64,000 nucleotides of DNA from contig CM039510.1 in NCBI GenBank assembly GCA_022432975.1, positions 36,338,788 through 36,402,787 on the forward strand, given 5' to 3'. The translations under genes and the position numbers were made by a program. Shown piece by piece: positions 45,368-57,913 of the stretch. The DNA comes from Begonia masoniana (lineage: Eukaryota; Streptophyta; Magnoliopsida; Cucurbitales; Begoniaceae). Position 1 is the stretch's first letter. The number at the start of each line of letters is the position of its first letter. A model generated the notes under the pieces. That model saw only the letters and a program-made list of their open reading frames with translations. It ran no database searches and had not been told where the DNA came from.

Positions 45368-45460
45368 GAGAACTTCCCGGAAGGTCACCCAACCTGGAAT
45401 TGCTCTCGCCGAAGCACTTTTAACTTCGGAGTTCTTATGGGATCCGTTGCCAATTGTGCT
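45368..45460 (-). other. 5S-rRNA-like domain, Cassandra 2 left LTR
   Basis: Minus-strand GGATCCCATAAGAACTCCG and GGGTGACCTTCCGGGAAGT match plant 5S rRNA. The A-box area reads AGTTAAAAGTGC, more diverged than in copy 1. Confidence 0.85.
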
Positions 45461-45814
45461 CCAAAACGCGTCTTGCTATGTTGGGAGGGTCTCTTTACAT
45501 ATGTTTCATTTCCACATACTTCCCCAAACGATGTGGGATTGTGACGACCCCCTCTTTACGACCTGTCACCTTCCGGTTCGCCTGTGCGGACGTACCGCCA
45601 TCCGGGTTCCGGTTCGTGCAGCCATCGTACCATACTTACACATCCGGGTCATCACAATCACCCCCCCTTGGGGGCCCAACGTCCTCGTTGGCCACATTTT
45701 CGGTTTGGTACAGGCTTTGATACCATTTGTAACGACCCCGTATCCCAGCAAGATATTGTCCGCTCTGGGGATTGGGCCGTAGCGCAATATCCTCCCCTCA
45801 CGGCTTTGTTTGGC

Positions 45815-45907
45815 GAGAACTTCCCGGAAGGTCACCCAACCTGGAATTGCTCTCGCCGAAGCACTTTTAACTTCGGAGTTCTTATGGGATCCGTTGCCAA
45901 TTGTGCT
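45815..45907 (-). other. 5S-rRNA-like domain, Cassandra 2 right LTR
   Basis: Same domain, 447 bases downstream in the second LTR. Confidence 0.85.
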
Positions 45908-46103
45908 CCAAAACGCGTCTTGCTATGTTGGGAGGGTCTCTTTACATATGTTTCATTTCCACATACTTCCCCAAACGATGTGGGATTGTGACGACCCCCT
46001 CTTTACGACCTGTCACCTTCCGGTTCGCCTGTGCGGACGTACCGCCATCCGGGTTCCGGTTCGTGCAGCCATCGTACCATACTTACACATCCGGGTCATC
46101 ACA

Positions 46104-47271
46104 AAATGAATTGTAAATAATAGGCTCAAAAGGGTGACTATGAGTGTCATTAAATGACACAACAAGGTAGGGTCAGAAAGCTCAAACGGTTCAAAGATGG
46201 CCTAAATCATTCTCTTATTTCTGAAAAATTTCAATTGCATTCGTGAATAATGGGCAAAACTAAGAAAGATTTTCCTCTCAATGTCCTCACTATCAAAGTC
46301 TTTGACTAGAGTTACACTCCCTCACCATGTTTGTTCTCATTCACTCCCTTAGAGTATCTGGGTTTCACTCTCAGTAGTCTACACAAATATATCACCAACA
46401 AATAGGATCAAATAAGAATAAAACGTGCTCAAAGTTGTGAAGATAACTATGTAAGCTCTAATCAATGCAAACTAAAACAAATCACTCTTTTACTCAGCAT
46501 TTCTCAAGGAATTAAAGCATGAATCAATCATTTAAATCATCATCGACACCTCAACCAAGATTTCAGATTGCAATACCAAAATATATCAAAGTGCTAAGAT
46601 ACGCTAAAATCACCCCCAAACTTAAAATAGACATTGTCCTCAATGTATCAAAAATATAGAGTAAAAGTCGCGTACCTCATAATGTCTTGAGCTGGTCGTG
46701 GAGTTTTGGGCGAAGGAGTAATCGAGCAGAAGAGCTTTTTTTTTTTTTTTAACTAAACAAAATATAATAAAATGATAAAAAGAATTTAAGATAACTAAAT
46801 CGGACCCTATTTAAAAGAAGAAAAATAAATAAAATAAATAAAAAGAAAATAAAGTAAGAAACTAAATAAAACTAAAAATAACAGTAAGAGAAAAAATAAA
46901 ATAAAATAAAGTAAAATAAAAATAAAAATAAATAAAGAAATAAAATGATAACAAGAAAATAAAATGACTTAATCGGAAACTATTGAAAAAAAAAATAAAA
47001 AAAAAATAAAAGAAATGAAATAAAGTAAAAAAAAAGAAAATAAAGTGAAATAAGAAACTAAAACATAAAAACAAATGAAAATACAATGAAAACGAAAACG
47101 GAATAACAAGGAAAACGAAACTACAACTAAGTAAAACGAAAATGAAAATAACAAAAATAAAAATAAATAGAAGTAAAAATAAAGAAAAATGAATAAAGGA
47201 AAATAAATAACTAATGGGTTACCTCCCACTGAGTGCGTGTTTTAACGTCATCAGCTTGACGATATGCTGCG
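46104..47271 (-). other. Athila-like element 3' interior, non-coding, with A-rich tract
   Basis: This stretch lies where RT, integrase and env would be expected after protease on the minus strand, but no such frames occur. Sequence such as ATAGGCTCAAAAGGG (about 46120) and ATGGGTTACCTCCCACTGAG (about 47214) recurs in the non-coding part of plant Athila/Tat elements, by my recollection. 46735-47215 is an AAATAAA-type low-complexity tract. Confidence 0.55.
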
Positions 47272-49401
47272 TCATGTTGGGTCAAGATATATAATGGAAT
47301 TTGCATTTTTAACTGTACCGTCCCAATATGGTACACCTTGTTGCCCATTTACCAACCTATCATTCGCCAGAATCTTTTTATGGACAGGTGGTTTCTTAAT
47401 AGGTGGTATGACCTGTAATGTCGATTTCCCCAGATTTTCAACGTATTTCATCTCATTCAGCTCAAGAGAGTCGCTTAGTTGACGTGAGGCTTCCATTGTA
47501 ATAGTGTTAGGGAGTTCCACCCGAAATATGTCAGCGCTAGATATTGGGTACTCCATTGACTTATACACCTTGAATGTCACATCTTCATCCTGTACTTGCA
47601 ATTTGAGCTCCCCCTTTCTAAGATCAATGACAGCACCACCTGTAGCTAAGAATGGTTGCCCTAATATAATCGGCACATTTTGATCTTCTTCCATATCCAG
47701 CACAATAAAATCGGCAGGGAATATAAATTTGTCGACCTTTACGAGCACATCTTCAATGATTCCCCTCGGGTGTTTAATAGAACGATCGGCCATCAATAAT
47801 GTAACCTCTGTCGGCTTTGCTTCGCCTAAATTGAGTTTCCGGAATATAGACAAAGGCATCAAATTAATGCTCGCTCCCAAATCGCATAGTGCCCTGGTAG
47901 AGACAGAACTGCCAATCTCGCATGGTACAGTAAAACTTCCTGGATCTTTTAATTTTTGAGGTAGCTTTTTCTGAATAATAGCACTGCATTCTTCTGTAAG
48001 AGCTATAAAACCACACTCATCTATTTTGCGCTTGTGGGAAAGAATATCTTTTAAAAATTTAGCATAACTCGGCATTTGCTCAAGGGCCTCTGCGAATGGA
48101 ATGTTGATGTGGAGCTTTTTGAAAATATCAAGGAACTTAGAAAACTAATTATCAAGCTTCACATTCTTCAGTCTTTATGGAAATGGCACTGGCGGTGGTT
48201 GATGAGTTGGGTGTGATTTTTGAACTTTAGCTGTATTATACTCCTCATTAACAACTTGTGGCACGTCTTTCTCTTATTGCACTGGTTCAACTACTGTGCC
48301 ATCTCGAGTGGTAATGGCATTACAATGCTCTTTCGGATTCACTTCAGTGTTACTTGGTAATGAGCCTTGTGACCTTTCATTAATAATGCTTGCGAATTGA
48401 CCAAGTTGATTTTCAAGACTGCGAATTTGAGCGGATTGATTTTGCATTACAGTACAAGTCTCGGTCATAAATTGCATAAGAGCTGTTTCAAGATCACTCT
48501 TCTTTTCAACTTGCTGAAATGGACCGGGTTGAGCTGCTGGAGGTGGCTGCATAGCATTATGAGAATTCCTCCATGAAAAATTTGGGTGTTGCCGCTATCC
48601 AGGATTATAAGTGTTGGAATTTGGATCGCCTTGACGATTAAAATTACCCATATAATTAGCTTGCTCTGCGGGTTCTTTGGCCATAGGATTTTCCTCTTGA
48701 CATTCATCATTCAAATGCGGCCCTTGACACCACTGACAATTAACTTTCGCCGATTTCCCAACATTTGCTGCCCTATGAGATTCTTGTAGTTGCTTAGTTA
48801 ATGAGGCAACTTGTAGAGTTAGAGCTTTCATAGCCTCGAGTTCTGGAGTACCCGATGTGCGCCTCATAATCGATCGCTCCACTGGACACTGGTCATTGTT
48901 AAGTGCTAATTCCTCTAATAATTCATAAGCGGCGTCTTCCGTTTTTCTCATTAAAGCTCCACCTGCTGCTGCATTAACCAGAGTCTTAGTAGAAGCTGAT
49001 AATCCCATATAAAAAGTCTGAATATGCATCCACATCGGTAGACCATGATTGGGACAGTTTCTCAACATCTCCTTAAAACGAGCCCATGCCTCATATAATG
49101 TCTCCCCATCGAACTGAGTAAAATTAATTATATCATTGCGAAGTCTAGCTGTCTTCTCAAATGGAAAGAATTTGGAAAGGAATTTCTGGCATAAATCTTC
49201 CCAAGTAGTAATAGAATTAGCGGGCAAAGAGTTAAGCCAGTTCTTCGCACGATCTCGTAATGAAAATGAATATAGCCGTAGTCTCAATGCATCATCCCCT
49301 ACATTGTGAAATTTGAAAGTGTCGCATACCTCTAAGAAATTTGAAATATGATCTTTGGGGTCTTCTAAAGGTAATCCACTGAATTGAGATTGTTGAATCA
49401 T
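47272..49401 (-). pseudogene. Athila-like gag-protease, one frame with four nonsense codons
   Basis: One minus-strand frame runs from 49401 to 47272. Gag (49401 to about 48150) has DHISNFLEVCDTFKF, LFSLRDRAKNWL-like LYSFSLRDRAKNWLNSLP, and a CQWCQGPHLNDEC knuckle. The protease (48075-47272) has LKDPGSFTVPCEIG, ALCDLGASINLMPLS (active-site DLGAS, usual in Athila), IEDVLVKVDKFIFPADFIVL and PIILGQPFLATGG. Stops are at 48597-48595, 48276-48274, 48177-48175 and 48147-48145, all in the same frame, without a frameshift. Gag forms the particle and protease cuts the polyprotein. The true N-terminus lies upstream but is separated by element E at 49418; its continuation appears at 59446. Confidence 0.85.
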
Positions 49402-49417
49402 ATGCAGGGTGCCCGGT

Positions 49418-51683
49418 TGTAACGCCCCGAGTTATCTGAACCCGGTTCGCTACTCATTACTTGATCATAACTAAGAAATTTCGAATAAATTTAAAACTTC
49501 ATTCGACATTCAAAATTTGACATTTTCTAAACGTTCAAAACATTTGAAAACTTTGCAGCGGAAAATTATTTAAAACTACAATGGGGATTTAACTAGCTGT
49601 GAAAATATTGTTGGAAAGATTAATGGAAATGTTTAAAGTATTCGGTCAAGAGAAAATAAGGTTTTAAATGATGGACTACTCAAGGAATTACAAAAGTCGA
49701 ATTCATCTGCCGACGACAAAGTCAACGGAAGGAAACGGAACGAGGTTCCTGCCGATGACGTCACGAGTTGAACTCGTCTGCCGACGACTAGTCAACGGAA
49801 GGAGCAGAAGCAGAAAACCAAAGGCTTCTGCCGATGACGTCTACACAACTTCACCCACAACTTCATCTGCCGATGAAATCATGGTAACTTCACACACCAC
49901 TTCATCTGCCGATGAAGTTAACATAACTTCATCTGCCGATGAAGTCAGCGCAATTTCATCTCTCAATAGACAAACACACGTCATCTTCCGATAACAACAA
50001 TATGACTCCACGCCTTCCGATTCGCTAACGACAAACGGGTTACTCTACACCTTCCGATTCGCTAAACGACAAACGGGTTTCTCCCTCTTCCGATGGAATG
50101 GACTACATCTGCCGACACGTGCTACTCACGTAACTCCTTAAAGCATCTACTGATAGACTTTAAAATTACATCTTCCGATGGCTTTTCTGAAGACATCTTC
50201 CGATAGAATTTAAAATTTACTCAACATCTACCGACAGATATCATCTGTCGATAGAAAGCAAAACAACAACTCTAATCGCTTCACTTGCAAATCCAGTAAT
50301 AAACCAACAGAATACTAAATTCAGAGAAAACTAAGAACATTTTTGAAAACTTCAAGTAACTCATTCTTGCTAAAACTAACCAGAGACAATCCAAACCTTT
50401 GTGTCACTAGAAACTCATAAGTACTATCTTGAAATCCCAACAGAATATCGTTATCAGAAAAGAAACTCAAAAGCGAATTCCAAAACATTAAAATTTCTAC
50501 TGTCATGAAAGCTCAGTATAATAAATTTGAAATACTGTCAATTAATCTTTGTTAGTCAATGACACCAGTCAAACCGCCCCATCAGATGCCTGACCGTTGC
50601 ACAGTCGTGCTCCACCAACCTCATCTACTCGGTTATGCTCTCAGGGAAATCACCTGCTGTATCCTCAACACCTACATCACAAAACTCATCTATTAGCCTA
50701 ATGCTAAGCAAGTAAAGCATTAATGAAATGTATGCTGAAACATAAACCCTGATCATGCAGTTTCTAATTTTCTCAACTCAGTTGTGCATCGTTCATAAAC
50801 TGGTCTGATCCCTAAGTTCCCTTGGGAGTGGGATCGGTTCTCCCAATGTAATAAATCCTCTACTCAGTTAAGGGGCGGATTACTTCCCTTAACAGCTAAT
50901 ACAGATCCCTTAATTCCCTTGGGAGTGGGATCGGTTCTCCCAATGTAATAAATCCTCTACTCAGTTAAGGGGCGGATTACTTCCCTTAACAGCTACTCTG
51001 TTCATTCAATTCATACTCATCATAACCTTGCACATAAATTCATTTTCGTAATTCTTCAAAAACTTAATGCATGACATAAAGAAAAGAAACACTCAAACAC
51101 GCATAAACCTACTGTTTTGTGATGTAGGCCCGAAGGCTCACACATTACTTTACTTACCTGGCTCCTGGAAATCGCTCGGCTATATGCTACTCCAAAAATC
51201 TGCTCACCTAAAACCATTGACAGATTATGGATTAGATCTCCACTAAACTTTATCTAACTACTGAAGTCTAAGGAAGCCAGTTTGGGGCTCTACTGATTAA
51301 GCATTCCCGATACATCACTAAACCCCAAAACCCAAATCTCTCACCCGCAGCTTATCGAAGATACATACATTGCAATCCTTCAGCTACCCTAGCACTAGAA
51401 CGGCAAGTAGTTGATTCAAACTCACCTTGGTTGGGGAAAACCGGAGGGGAAATCGCCCAGAGGTAGTCTGCTTGAGCTGAGAGGTAAGAGTAATAAAACA
51501 GTGGCGGCTAAACCTCACTAAACCTTTCCTTAAATACCTTATCCACAATATAAATTCGCAATTACCATCTTGCCCCTGCCTAGTCATTTACAACCTAATC
51601 AACATTTCACTAAATTTTAACCATAAAAATTATATACCACCGTTTTAATAACTTATTTTGATTTATTGAAACCGGGTGCTACA
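49418..51683 (-). mobile_element. Element E 3' LTR
   Basis: TGTAACGCCCCGAG...GGGTGCTACA, 2,266 bp. It carries repeated CATCTGCCGATGA(A/C)-type blocks (about 49690-49945), CTTCCGATTCGCTAA repeats (about 50015-50070), and a 97-bp tandem doublet with TTGGGAGTGGGATCGGTTCT (50821 and 50918). The style of short CCG-centred blocks resembles the 61-bp array in 11184-14574. Confidence 0.9.
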
Positions 51684-51717
51684 ATCTACCCTTCTTAAAA
51701 GAATTTGTCCTCAAAAT

Positions 51718-53187
51718 TCAGTACCTGAATAACTCCGGATGTTGATCCATCATGTCTTGCTGGCGTTCCCAAGTTGTCTCCTCCAAGTTCTGGTTGTGCC
51801 ATAAGACTTTCACTAGTGGCACTTCTTTGTTGCGCAATACCTTCACTGCATAATCTAGAATCTTTACTGGCTTTTCTTCATAGGTGAGTGTAGGTTGAAT
51901 CTCAATGTTCTGCTGTTCAACGACATGAGTTGGATCCCGTATACACTTCTTTAGCATAGAGACATGGAACACATCATGTATTCCTTCCATAGAAGCTGGT
52001 AGCTGTAATTGATAGGCTGCTTTCCCAACTCTCTTCAGGATAGTGAACGGTCCAATAAATCTGGGGTTCAAATTTCCTCTTTTTCCAAATCTCACGACTC
52101 CTTTGAAAGGTGACACCTTAAGGAAAACTTCATCCTCTACTTCAAATTCCAGTTCTTTTCTCCTCTTGTCTGCATAGCTTTTCTGTCGGCTTTGAGCTGT
52201 CAAAATTCTCTGTCGGATGAGGGCAATCTTCTCCACTGTTTGCTGCACGATATCAGGACCTAGTAGTTGTGCTTCACCAACTTCATCCCAGTACAAAGGT
52301 GATCTGCATTTTCGTCCATATAATGCCTCATACGGTGCCATTCCTATTGTCGCCTGAAAACTGTTGTTGTAAGAGAACTCTACCAATGGTAAATACTTAC
52401 TCCAAGATCCTTGAAAATCTAATATGCACACTCGGAGCATATCCTCTAAGGTCTGAATAGTTCTCTCGGATTGTCCATCTGTTTGAGGGTGAAAGGCTGT
52501 GCTAAAGTTAAGTTGTGTTCCCATAGCCTTATGCAAACTTTTCTAAAACTTAGATGTAAATCTAGAGTCTCGGTTTGAAACTATAGTGCTTGGAACTCCA
52601 TGCAATCTAATGATCTCTTGCACATACAACTCTGCTAGTTGATCCATCGAATATGTTATCTTAATAGGCAGAAAATGGGCGGATTTGGTCAAACGATCAA
52701 CTATTACCCAAATTGCATCGTGTCCTTTTGCTGTTCTAGGCAATCCTGTAACAAAATCCATTGTCACTTGTTCCCACTTCCATTCCGGAACTGGTAGGGG
52801 TTGCAATGTCCCTGCAGGCCTTTGATGTTTAGCTTTGACCTGCTGGCAGACCAAACATGACTCCACGTACTCCACCACACATCTTTTCATACTTGGCCAC
52901 CAAAAATGCCGCTTGAGATCTCTGTACATCTTAGTACTTCCAGGATGAATAGAGAGTCTAGAAGAATGAGCCTCGGATAGAATTTCCTTTCGAAGCTCGA
53001 CATTAGCTGGAACAAACCATCTATTTCTAAACTTAAGGATTCCATTAGCCGAGCAGTTGAAATCTGTCTTGACAGTAGAATCTATGTACAGCTTATACTT
53101 ATTGCATTCAGCGTCATTCATTTGAACTTCCTTTATTCTCCCCAAAATAGTAGGCCTCAAAGATATGGCCGAAAGCATGGCTGACAC
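51718..53187 (-). pseudogene. Element E integrase and chromodomain
   Basis: One frame (53187-51718) is broken once by TAG at 52545-52543, where element C has Trp (FWKSLHKAMG). HHCC region [18 protein letters not shown] then CLVCQQVK; core Asp in TMDFVTGLP; the second catalytic Asp is replaced by Asn ([10 protein letters not shown], codon 52575-52573; element C has VSDRD); Glu in SERTIQTLEDML. The chromodomain ends EETTWERQQDMMDQHPELF. Both the nonsense and the Asp-to-Asn change are G-to-A on the sense strand. Catalytically dead on two counts. Confidence 0.9.
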
Positions 53188-54148
53188 GCTAGATACTGCT
53201 TCAAGGTTAAACCTAGGAATTCAGTCTCTAAGGCTATCGGTATGTCTAGAATCAACGTAGAAACCGATGGAGTCACCCTGCTCAAAGCGTCTGCCACTAC
53301 ATTCGCTTTGCCGGGATGATACTTAATCTCAAAGTCATAGTCTTTTACAAATTCCAACCATCTACGTTGCCTCATGTTTAGCTCCTTCTGTGTGAAAATG
53401 TACTTCAGACTCTTATGATCTGAAAATATTTCGCAAGTTTGTCCATACAGGTAGTGCCTCTAAATCTTTAATGCAAAAACCACTGCAGCTAATTCTAAGT
53501 CATGAGTAGGATAATTCTTCTCGTGCACTTTTAATTGCCTAGATGCATAAGCTATAACTTTTTCGTCTTGCATCAAAACACAGCCAAGTCCAATTTTGGA
53601 AGCATCGCAATAAATACTAACTTACCATTTTCAACAGGAAGGGTTAGTATAGGTGCATTGGTCAATTTCTGCTTTAAGGTTTGGAAACTGAACTCACACT
53701 TATCAGTCCAAATATACTTTACATTTTTCCTTGTTAACATAGTGAGGGGTGTGGCAATCTTCGAAAACCCCTCAATGAACTTTCTGTAGTACCCTGCTAG
53801 TCCAAGAAAGCTCCTGATATCTGTAGCATTCTTCGGTTGGGGCCATTCCTTAACTGCTTGAACTTTAGCTGGATCGACAGATATTCCATCACCAGAGATC
53901 ACGTGACCAAGAAAGTGAACTCTGTCCAACCAAAATTCACACTTGGAAAACTTAGCATAAAGTTGGTGCTGTCTTAGTAACTCCAACACCAAACCCAAAT
54001 GCCTTGCATGCTCGTCCTCAGTTTTAGAGTAGATTAGGATGTCATCAATGAATACAATAACAAACTTATCTAAATACTCACGAAACACCCTATTCATGAG
54101 ATCCATGAAGGCTGCTGGTGCATTTGTCAAACCAAAAGACATAACCAA
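53188..54148 (-). pseudogene. Element E RT (C-terminal half) and RNase H
   Basis: The minus frame 54148-53573 has [15 protein letters not shown], the catalytic [38 protein letters not shown] and [15 protein letters not shown], giving the end of RT and the start of RNase H. A frameshift separates it from 53375-53157, which holds the RNase H end [20 protein letters not shown] and DALSR. The block between (53390-53570) still shows RNase H-like sequence in other frames. Another shift leads into integrase. Confidence 0.85.
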
Positions 54149-55254
54149 AACTCATAGTGTCCATACCTTGTACGAAAAGCAGTCTTTGGGATGTCTTCGG
54201 ATTTAACCTTCAATTGGTAATAACCGGACCTTAAGTCAATCTTGGAGAAAACTCTCGCACCCTTAAGTTGGTCAAATAAGTCGTCAATCCTCGGTAGAGG
54301 GTACCTATTCTTGACAGTTAACTTATTCAATTCTCTATAATCAATGCACATACGCATTGATCCATCCTTCTTCTTGACAAAGAGGACAGGTGCACCCCAC
54401 GGTGAGAAGCTTGGGCGTATGAATCCCTTCTCCAACAAGTCCTCCAACTGTTTCTTTAACTCTTTAAGTTCTGTTGGTGCTAGTCTATATGGATTTTTAG
54501 ACACAGGCTCGGCTCCGGGGTAAACATCTACAACAAATTCGATTTCTCTATCGGGTGGTAAACCAGGAAGGTCATCTAAAAACACTTCAGGAAAGTCTCG
54601 GACAGTTAGGACATTCTGAGGATTTGCCTTTTCTACAAGCCGTGCGTCTAAAACGCTAGCTAAGAAGCACAAATACCCTCTACACAGGGAAGGTCTAGTG
54701 TTAATGGAAGTTATCACAGACATCACCTCACTCTTCCTTGAGGCCTGAAAGGTATGTTTCAAATTACCAGGGGGTTGGAAACTAACTATTCCAGTCCTAC
54801 AATCAATTGTGGCATAATGTTTAAACAACCAATCCATTCCTAGGATTACATCAAATCCCATTATGTCCATAATAATGAGATCGGCAGGTAAATTCATGTT
54901 CCCTACCAATACATTGCTATCAGGAATTACTTGGTTAGAGTGCATATGTTCACCAGAGGGTAAGGCAACATCAAATACATGCACAGTAGAGGTAAGCTTT
55001 ACATCTAACTTATCAGCAAATGTCAATGCTACGAATGAATGTGTTGCACCAGAATCTATCAATGTAAAAGCGGGTAGGGAATTGACCAGTATAGTACCTG
55101 ACACCACAGCAGGCTGCTCATCATCGCCTGGCTCAACCATGGAGAATATTCTTGGCTTAATCACAGCAGGGCCATTCTTCAAGGCCGGACAGTCTCTGTT
55201 AAAGTGACCAACCTTGCCGCAGTTGAACACCGAGTGACTCTGGGTCTCGGGCAA
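54127..55254 (-). pseudogene. Element E zinc knuckle, protease and RT N-terminal half
   Basis: A 375-codon minus frame contains a defective second knuckle ([13 protein letters not shown], first Cys lost), protease with [11 protein letters not shown] (active site DSG intact) and [12 protein letters not shown], and then RT with [35 protein letters not shown] and RTRYGHYEF, where a frameshift near 54140 cuts it. The next frame continues RT. Protease and RT active residues are intact, so the damage is mainly from indels. Confidence 0.88.
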
Positions 55255-56196
55255 TCTCTGAAAGCATGCCCAACTTCATCGCAATTGAAACACTTTCCCG
55301 ATCCAAACCTGCATTCACCCAAATGACTTTCAGACACTTCGGACACTGGGGATACTTCTGACATATCCGGTACCTTCCTCCTTGGTCTTTGGCTATTCTG
55401 GCCTTTCATTCGGCCTCTTCATCCCTCTCTGTTGTTGTGGTTGAACAAACCTTTGTGGGACTTCCTTTGTTCCAGCACACATCCTTTCAGCCTCTTCCAC
55501 TTCCAGAGCAGTGGACACTACTTCACTTAACGCCAACCTTTAATACCGCAAAATTTAACTCCTCGGTAAATTTCTGGTTTCAGTCCATGCACAACTTGAA
55601 CACCTTATCCTCGTCTTGTGAGCAAAGTGTCCAGCAAACCTGGACAGGGACTCAAACTGCCTACTATACTCGGCCACAGACCCTGTCTGCTTCAAGTTCA
55701 GAAACTCCAACTTCTTTGCAGTTTGGACGGTGCTATTGAAATACTTCCCGTAGAAAATGTCTTTGAATCGTGACCATTGCATTGACAAAACATCTGTGGT
55801 GGTTTCTATTGTCTCCCACCAGAGCTGAGCTTCTCCAGCCAAATGAAAGGTTGCCAATGTGACTTTCTCTTCTTCTCCTATGTTGGCACACCTGAACATA
55901 CTTTCAATCTTCCTAAAGCCATCCCTCAGCAATGACTGGATCGGAGGAATGTCCATCAATGTGGGTGGTCTCAGTCTCCGGAATCTATCTCCAGAATGTT
56001 CACTGTTAGAACCTGAGTTAGCACTTCCTTGTGCTTCCCGATTCAACAGCACCCCTAATTGATCAGATTGTTGACGCACAATATTAGTCTGCTGACGCAT
56101 TAATTCTGTCAGCTTCCTAATTACACTAGAGTCCTCCTCACGTCTAGGACTTGGTATCTCTCTTGGTATTCTTGGTCTTCCTGGGCGCCTAGCCAT
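55179..56196 (-). pseudogene. Element E gag
   Basis: ATG at 56196 begins MARRPGRPRIPREIP. The gag domain shows PPIQSLLRDGFRKIESMF, FHLAGEAQLWWETIE and YFNSTVQTAKKLEFLNLKQ with EYSRQFESLSRFA, as in chromovirus gag. A frameshift near 55600 follows. A CCHC knuckle [14 protein letters not shown] is at about 55296-55255 in the 55409-55179 frame. An open stretch upstream of the ATG (to 56301) is probably leader. Confidence 0.85.
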
Positions 56197-56335
56197 TTTA
56201 CTAATTTCCTGCACAGGGTTAACTACTCTCATAAACATTTTATAACTAAAGCTAACATAAACACTTACAGTGTTGGAGTACTTCCATGCAACGATTGGCA
56301 CTGATGAGTAATCTTTTGAACGGTTTAACTGAATG

Positions 56336-56347
56336 TCTCTGATACCA
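56336..56347 (-). other. Primer binding site of element E
   Basis: TCTCTGATACCA on the plus strand, one base off the initiator Met-tRNA complement, 3 bases from the LTR start at 56351. Confidence 0.85.
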
Positions 56348-56350
56348 TAC

Positions 56351-57869
56351 TGTAACGCCCCGAGTTATCTGAACCCGGTTCGCTACTCCATTACTTGATC
56401 ATAACTAAGAAATTCGAATAAATTTAAAAACTTCATTCGACATTCAAAAATTGACATTTTCTAAACGTTCAAAACATTTGAAAACTTTGCAGCGGAAAAT
56501 TATTTAAAACTACAATGGGGATTTAACTAGCTGTGAAAATATTGTTGGAAAGATTAATGGAAATGTTTAAAGTATTCGTCAAGAGAAAATAAGGTTTAAA
56601 TGATGGACTACTCAAGGAATTACAAAAGTCGAATTCATCTGCCGACGACAAAGTCAACGGAAGGAAAACGGAACGAGGTTCCTGCCGATGACGTCACGAG
56701 TTGAACTCGTCTGCCGACGACTAGTCAACGGAAGGAGCAGAAGCAGAAAACCAAGGCTTCTGCCGATGACGTCTACACAACTTCACCCACAACTTCAATC
56801 TGCCGATGAAATCATGGTAACTTCACACACCACTTCATCTGCCGATGAAGTTAACATAACTTCATCTGCCGATGAAGTCAGCTGCAATTTCATCTCTCAA
56901 TAGACAAACACACGTCATCTTCCGATAACAACAATATGACTCCACGCCTTCGATTCGCTAAACGAAAACGGGTTATATCTACACCTTCCGATTCGCTAAA
57001 CGACAAACGGGTTTCTCCCTCTTCCGATGGAATGGACTACATCTGCCGGCCCCGTGCTACTCACGTAACTCCTTAAAGCATCTACTGATAGACTTTAAAA
57101 TTACATCTTCCGTGGCTTTTCTGAAGACATCTTCGATAGAATTTAAAATTTACTCAACATCTACCGACAGATATCATCTGTCGATAGAACAGCAACAACA
57201 ACTCTAATCGCTTCACTTGCAAATCCAGTAATAAACCAACAGAATACTAAATTCAGAGAAAAACTAAGAAACATTTTTGAAAACTTCAAGTAACTCATTC
57301 TTGCTAAAACTAACCAGAGACATCCCCACCTGTGTGTCACTAGACACTCATAAGTACTATCTTGAATTCAACAAGAAATCGTGATCAGAAAAAAACTCAA
57401 AAGCGAATTCCAAAACATTAAATTTCTACGTTCAGAAGCTCAGTATACTAAATGAAATACTGGCAATTAATCTTTGTTGGCATGGACCACCGGTCAAAAC
57501 GCCCCATAGAGCCTGACCGTGCACAGTCTGCTCCACCAACCTCATCTTAAGCGTTATGCTCTCAGGGAAATACCTGCGTATCCTAAACACCTACATCACA
57601 AACGATATATTAGCCTAAGCTAAGCAAGTAAGCATTAATGACTGGAGCTGAAACATAAACCCTGATCTGCAGTTTATACTTTTCTAAACTCAGTTGTGCA
57701 TGTTATAACGGGTCTGATCCTAAGTTCCCTGGGGAGTGGGATCGGTTCTCAAAATGCTAATAAATCTCTACTCAGTTAAGGGTGCGGTTATTCCCTAACA
57801 GCTATACAGATCCCTAATCTTGGGAGTGGGATCGGTTCTAACAATGTAATAAAATCGTCCTCATTTCTG

Positions 57870-57913
<44 letters not shown>

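Larger units (their letters stand above)
45281..46103 (-). mobile_element. Cassandra: Cassandra TRIM, copy 2
   Basis: Two 376-bp LTRs (45281-45656 and 45728-46103) with a 71-bp interior, minus orientation. The primer-site complement is GCTTTGATACCA (45714-45725), one change from copy 1. The LTRs differ at about five bases. Compared with copy 1 each LTR lacks about 14 bases, mainly in the CAGATTCGGG repeat region near its right end. Both 5S-like domains are present. Flanks (CAGTT and AAATG) do not form a TSD. Confidence 0.95.

Noticed and set aside
46735..47229. Phe/Tyr-rich membrane-like minus frames
   Set aside because: Produced by an A-rich low-complexity tract; no start context or conservation.
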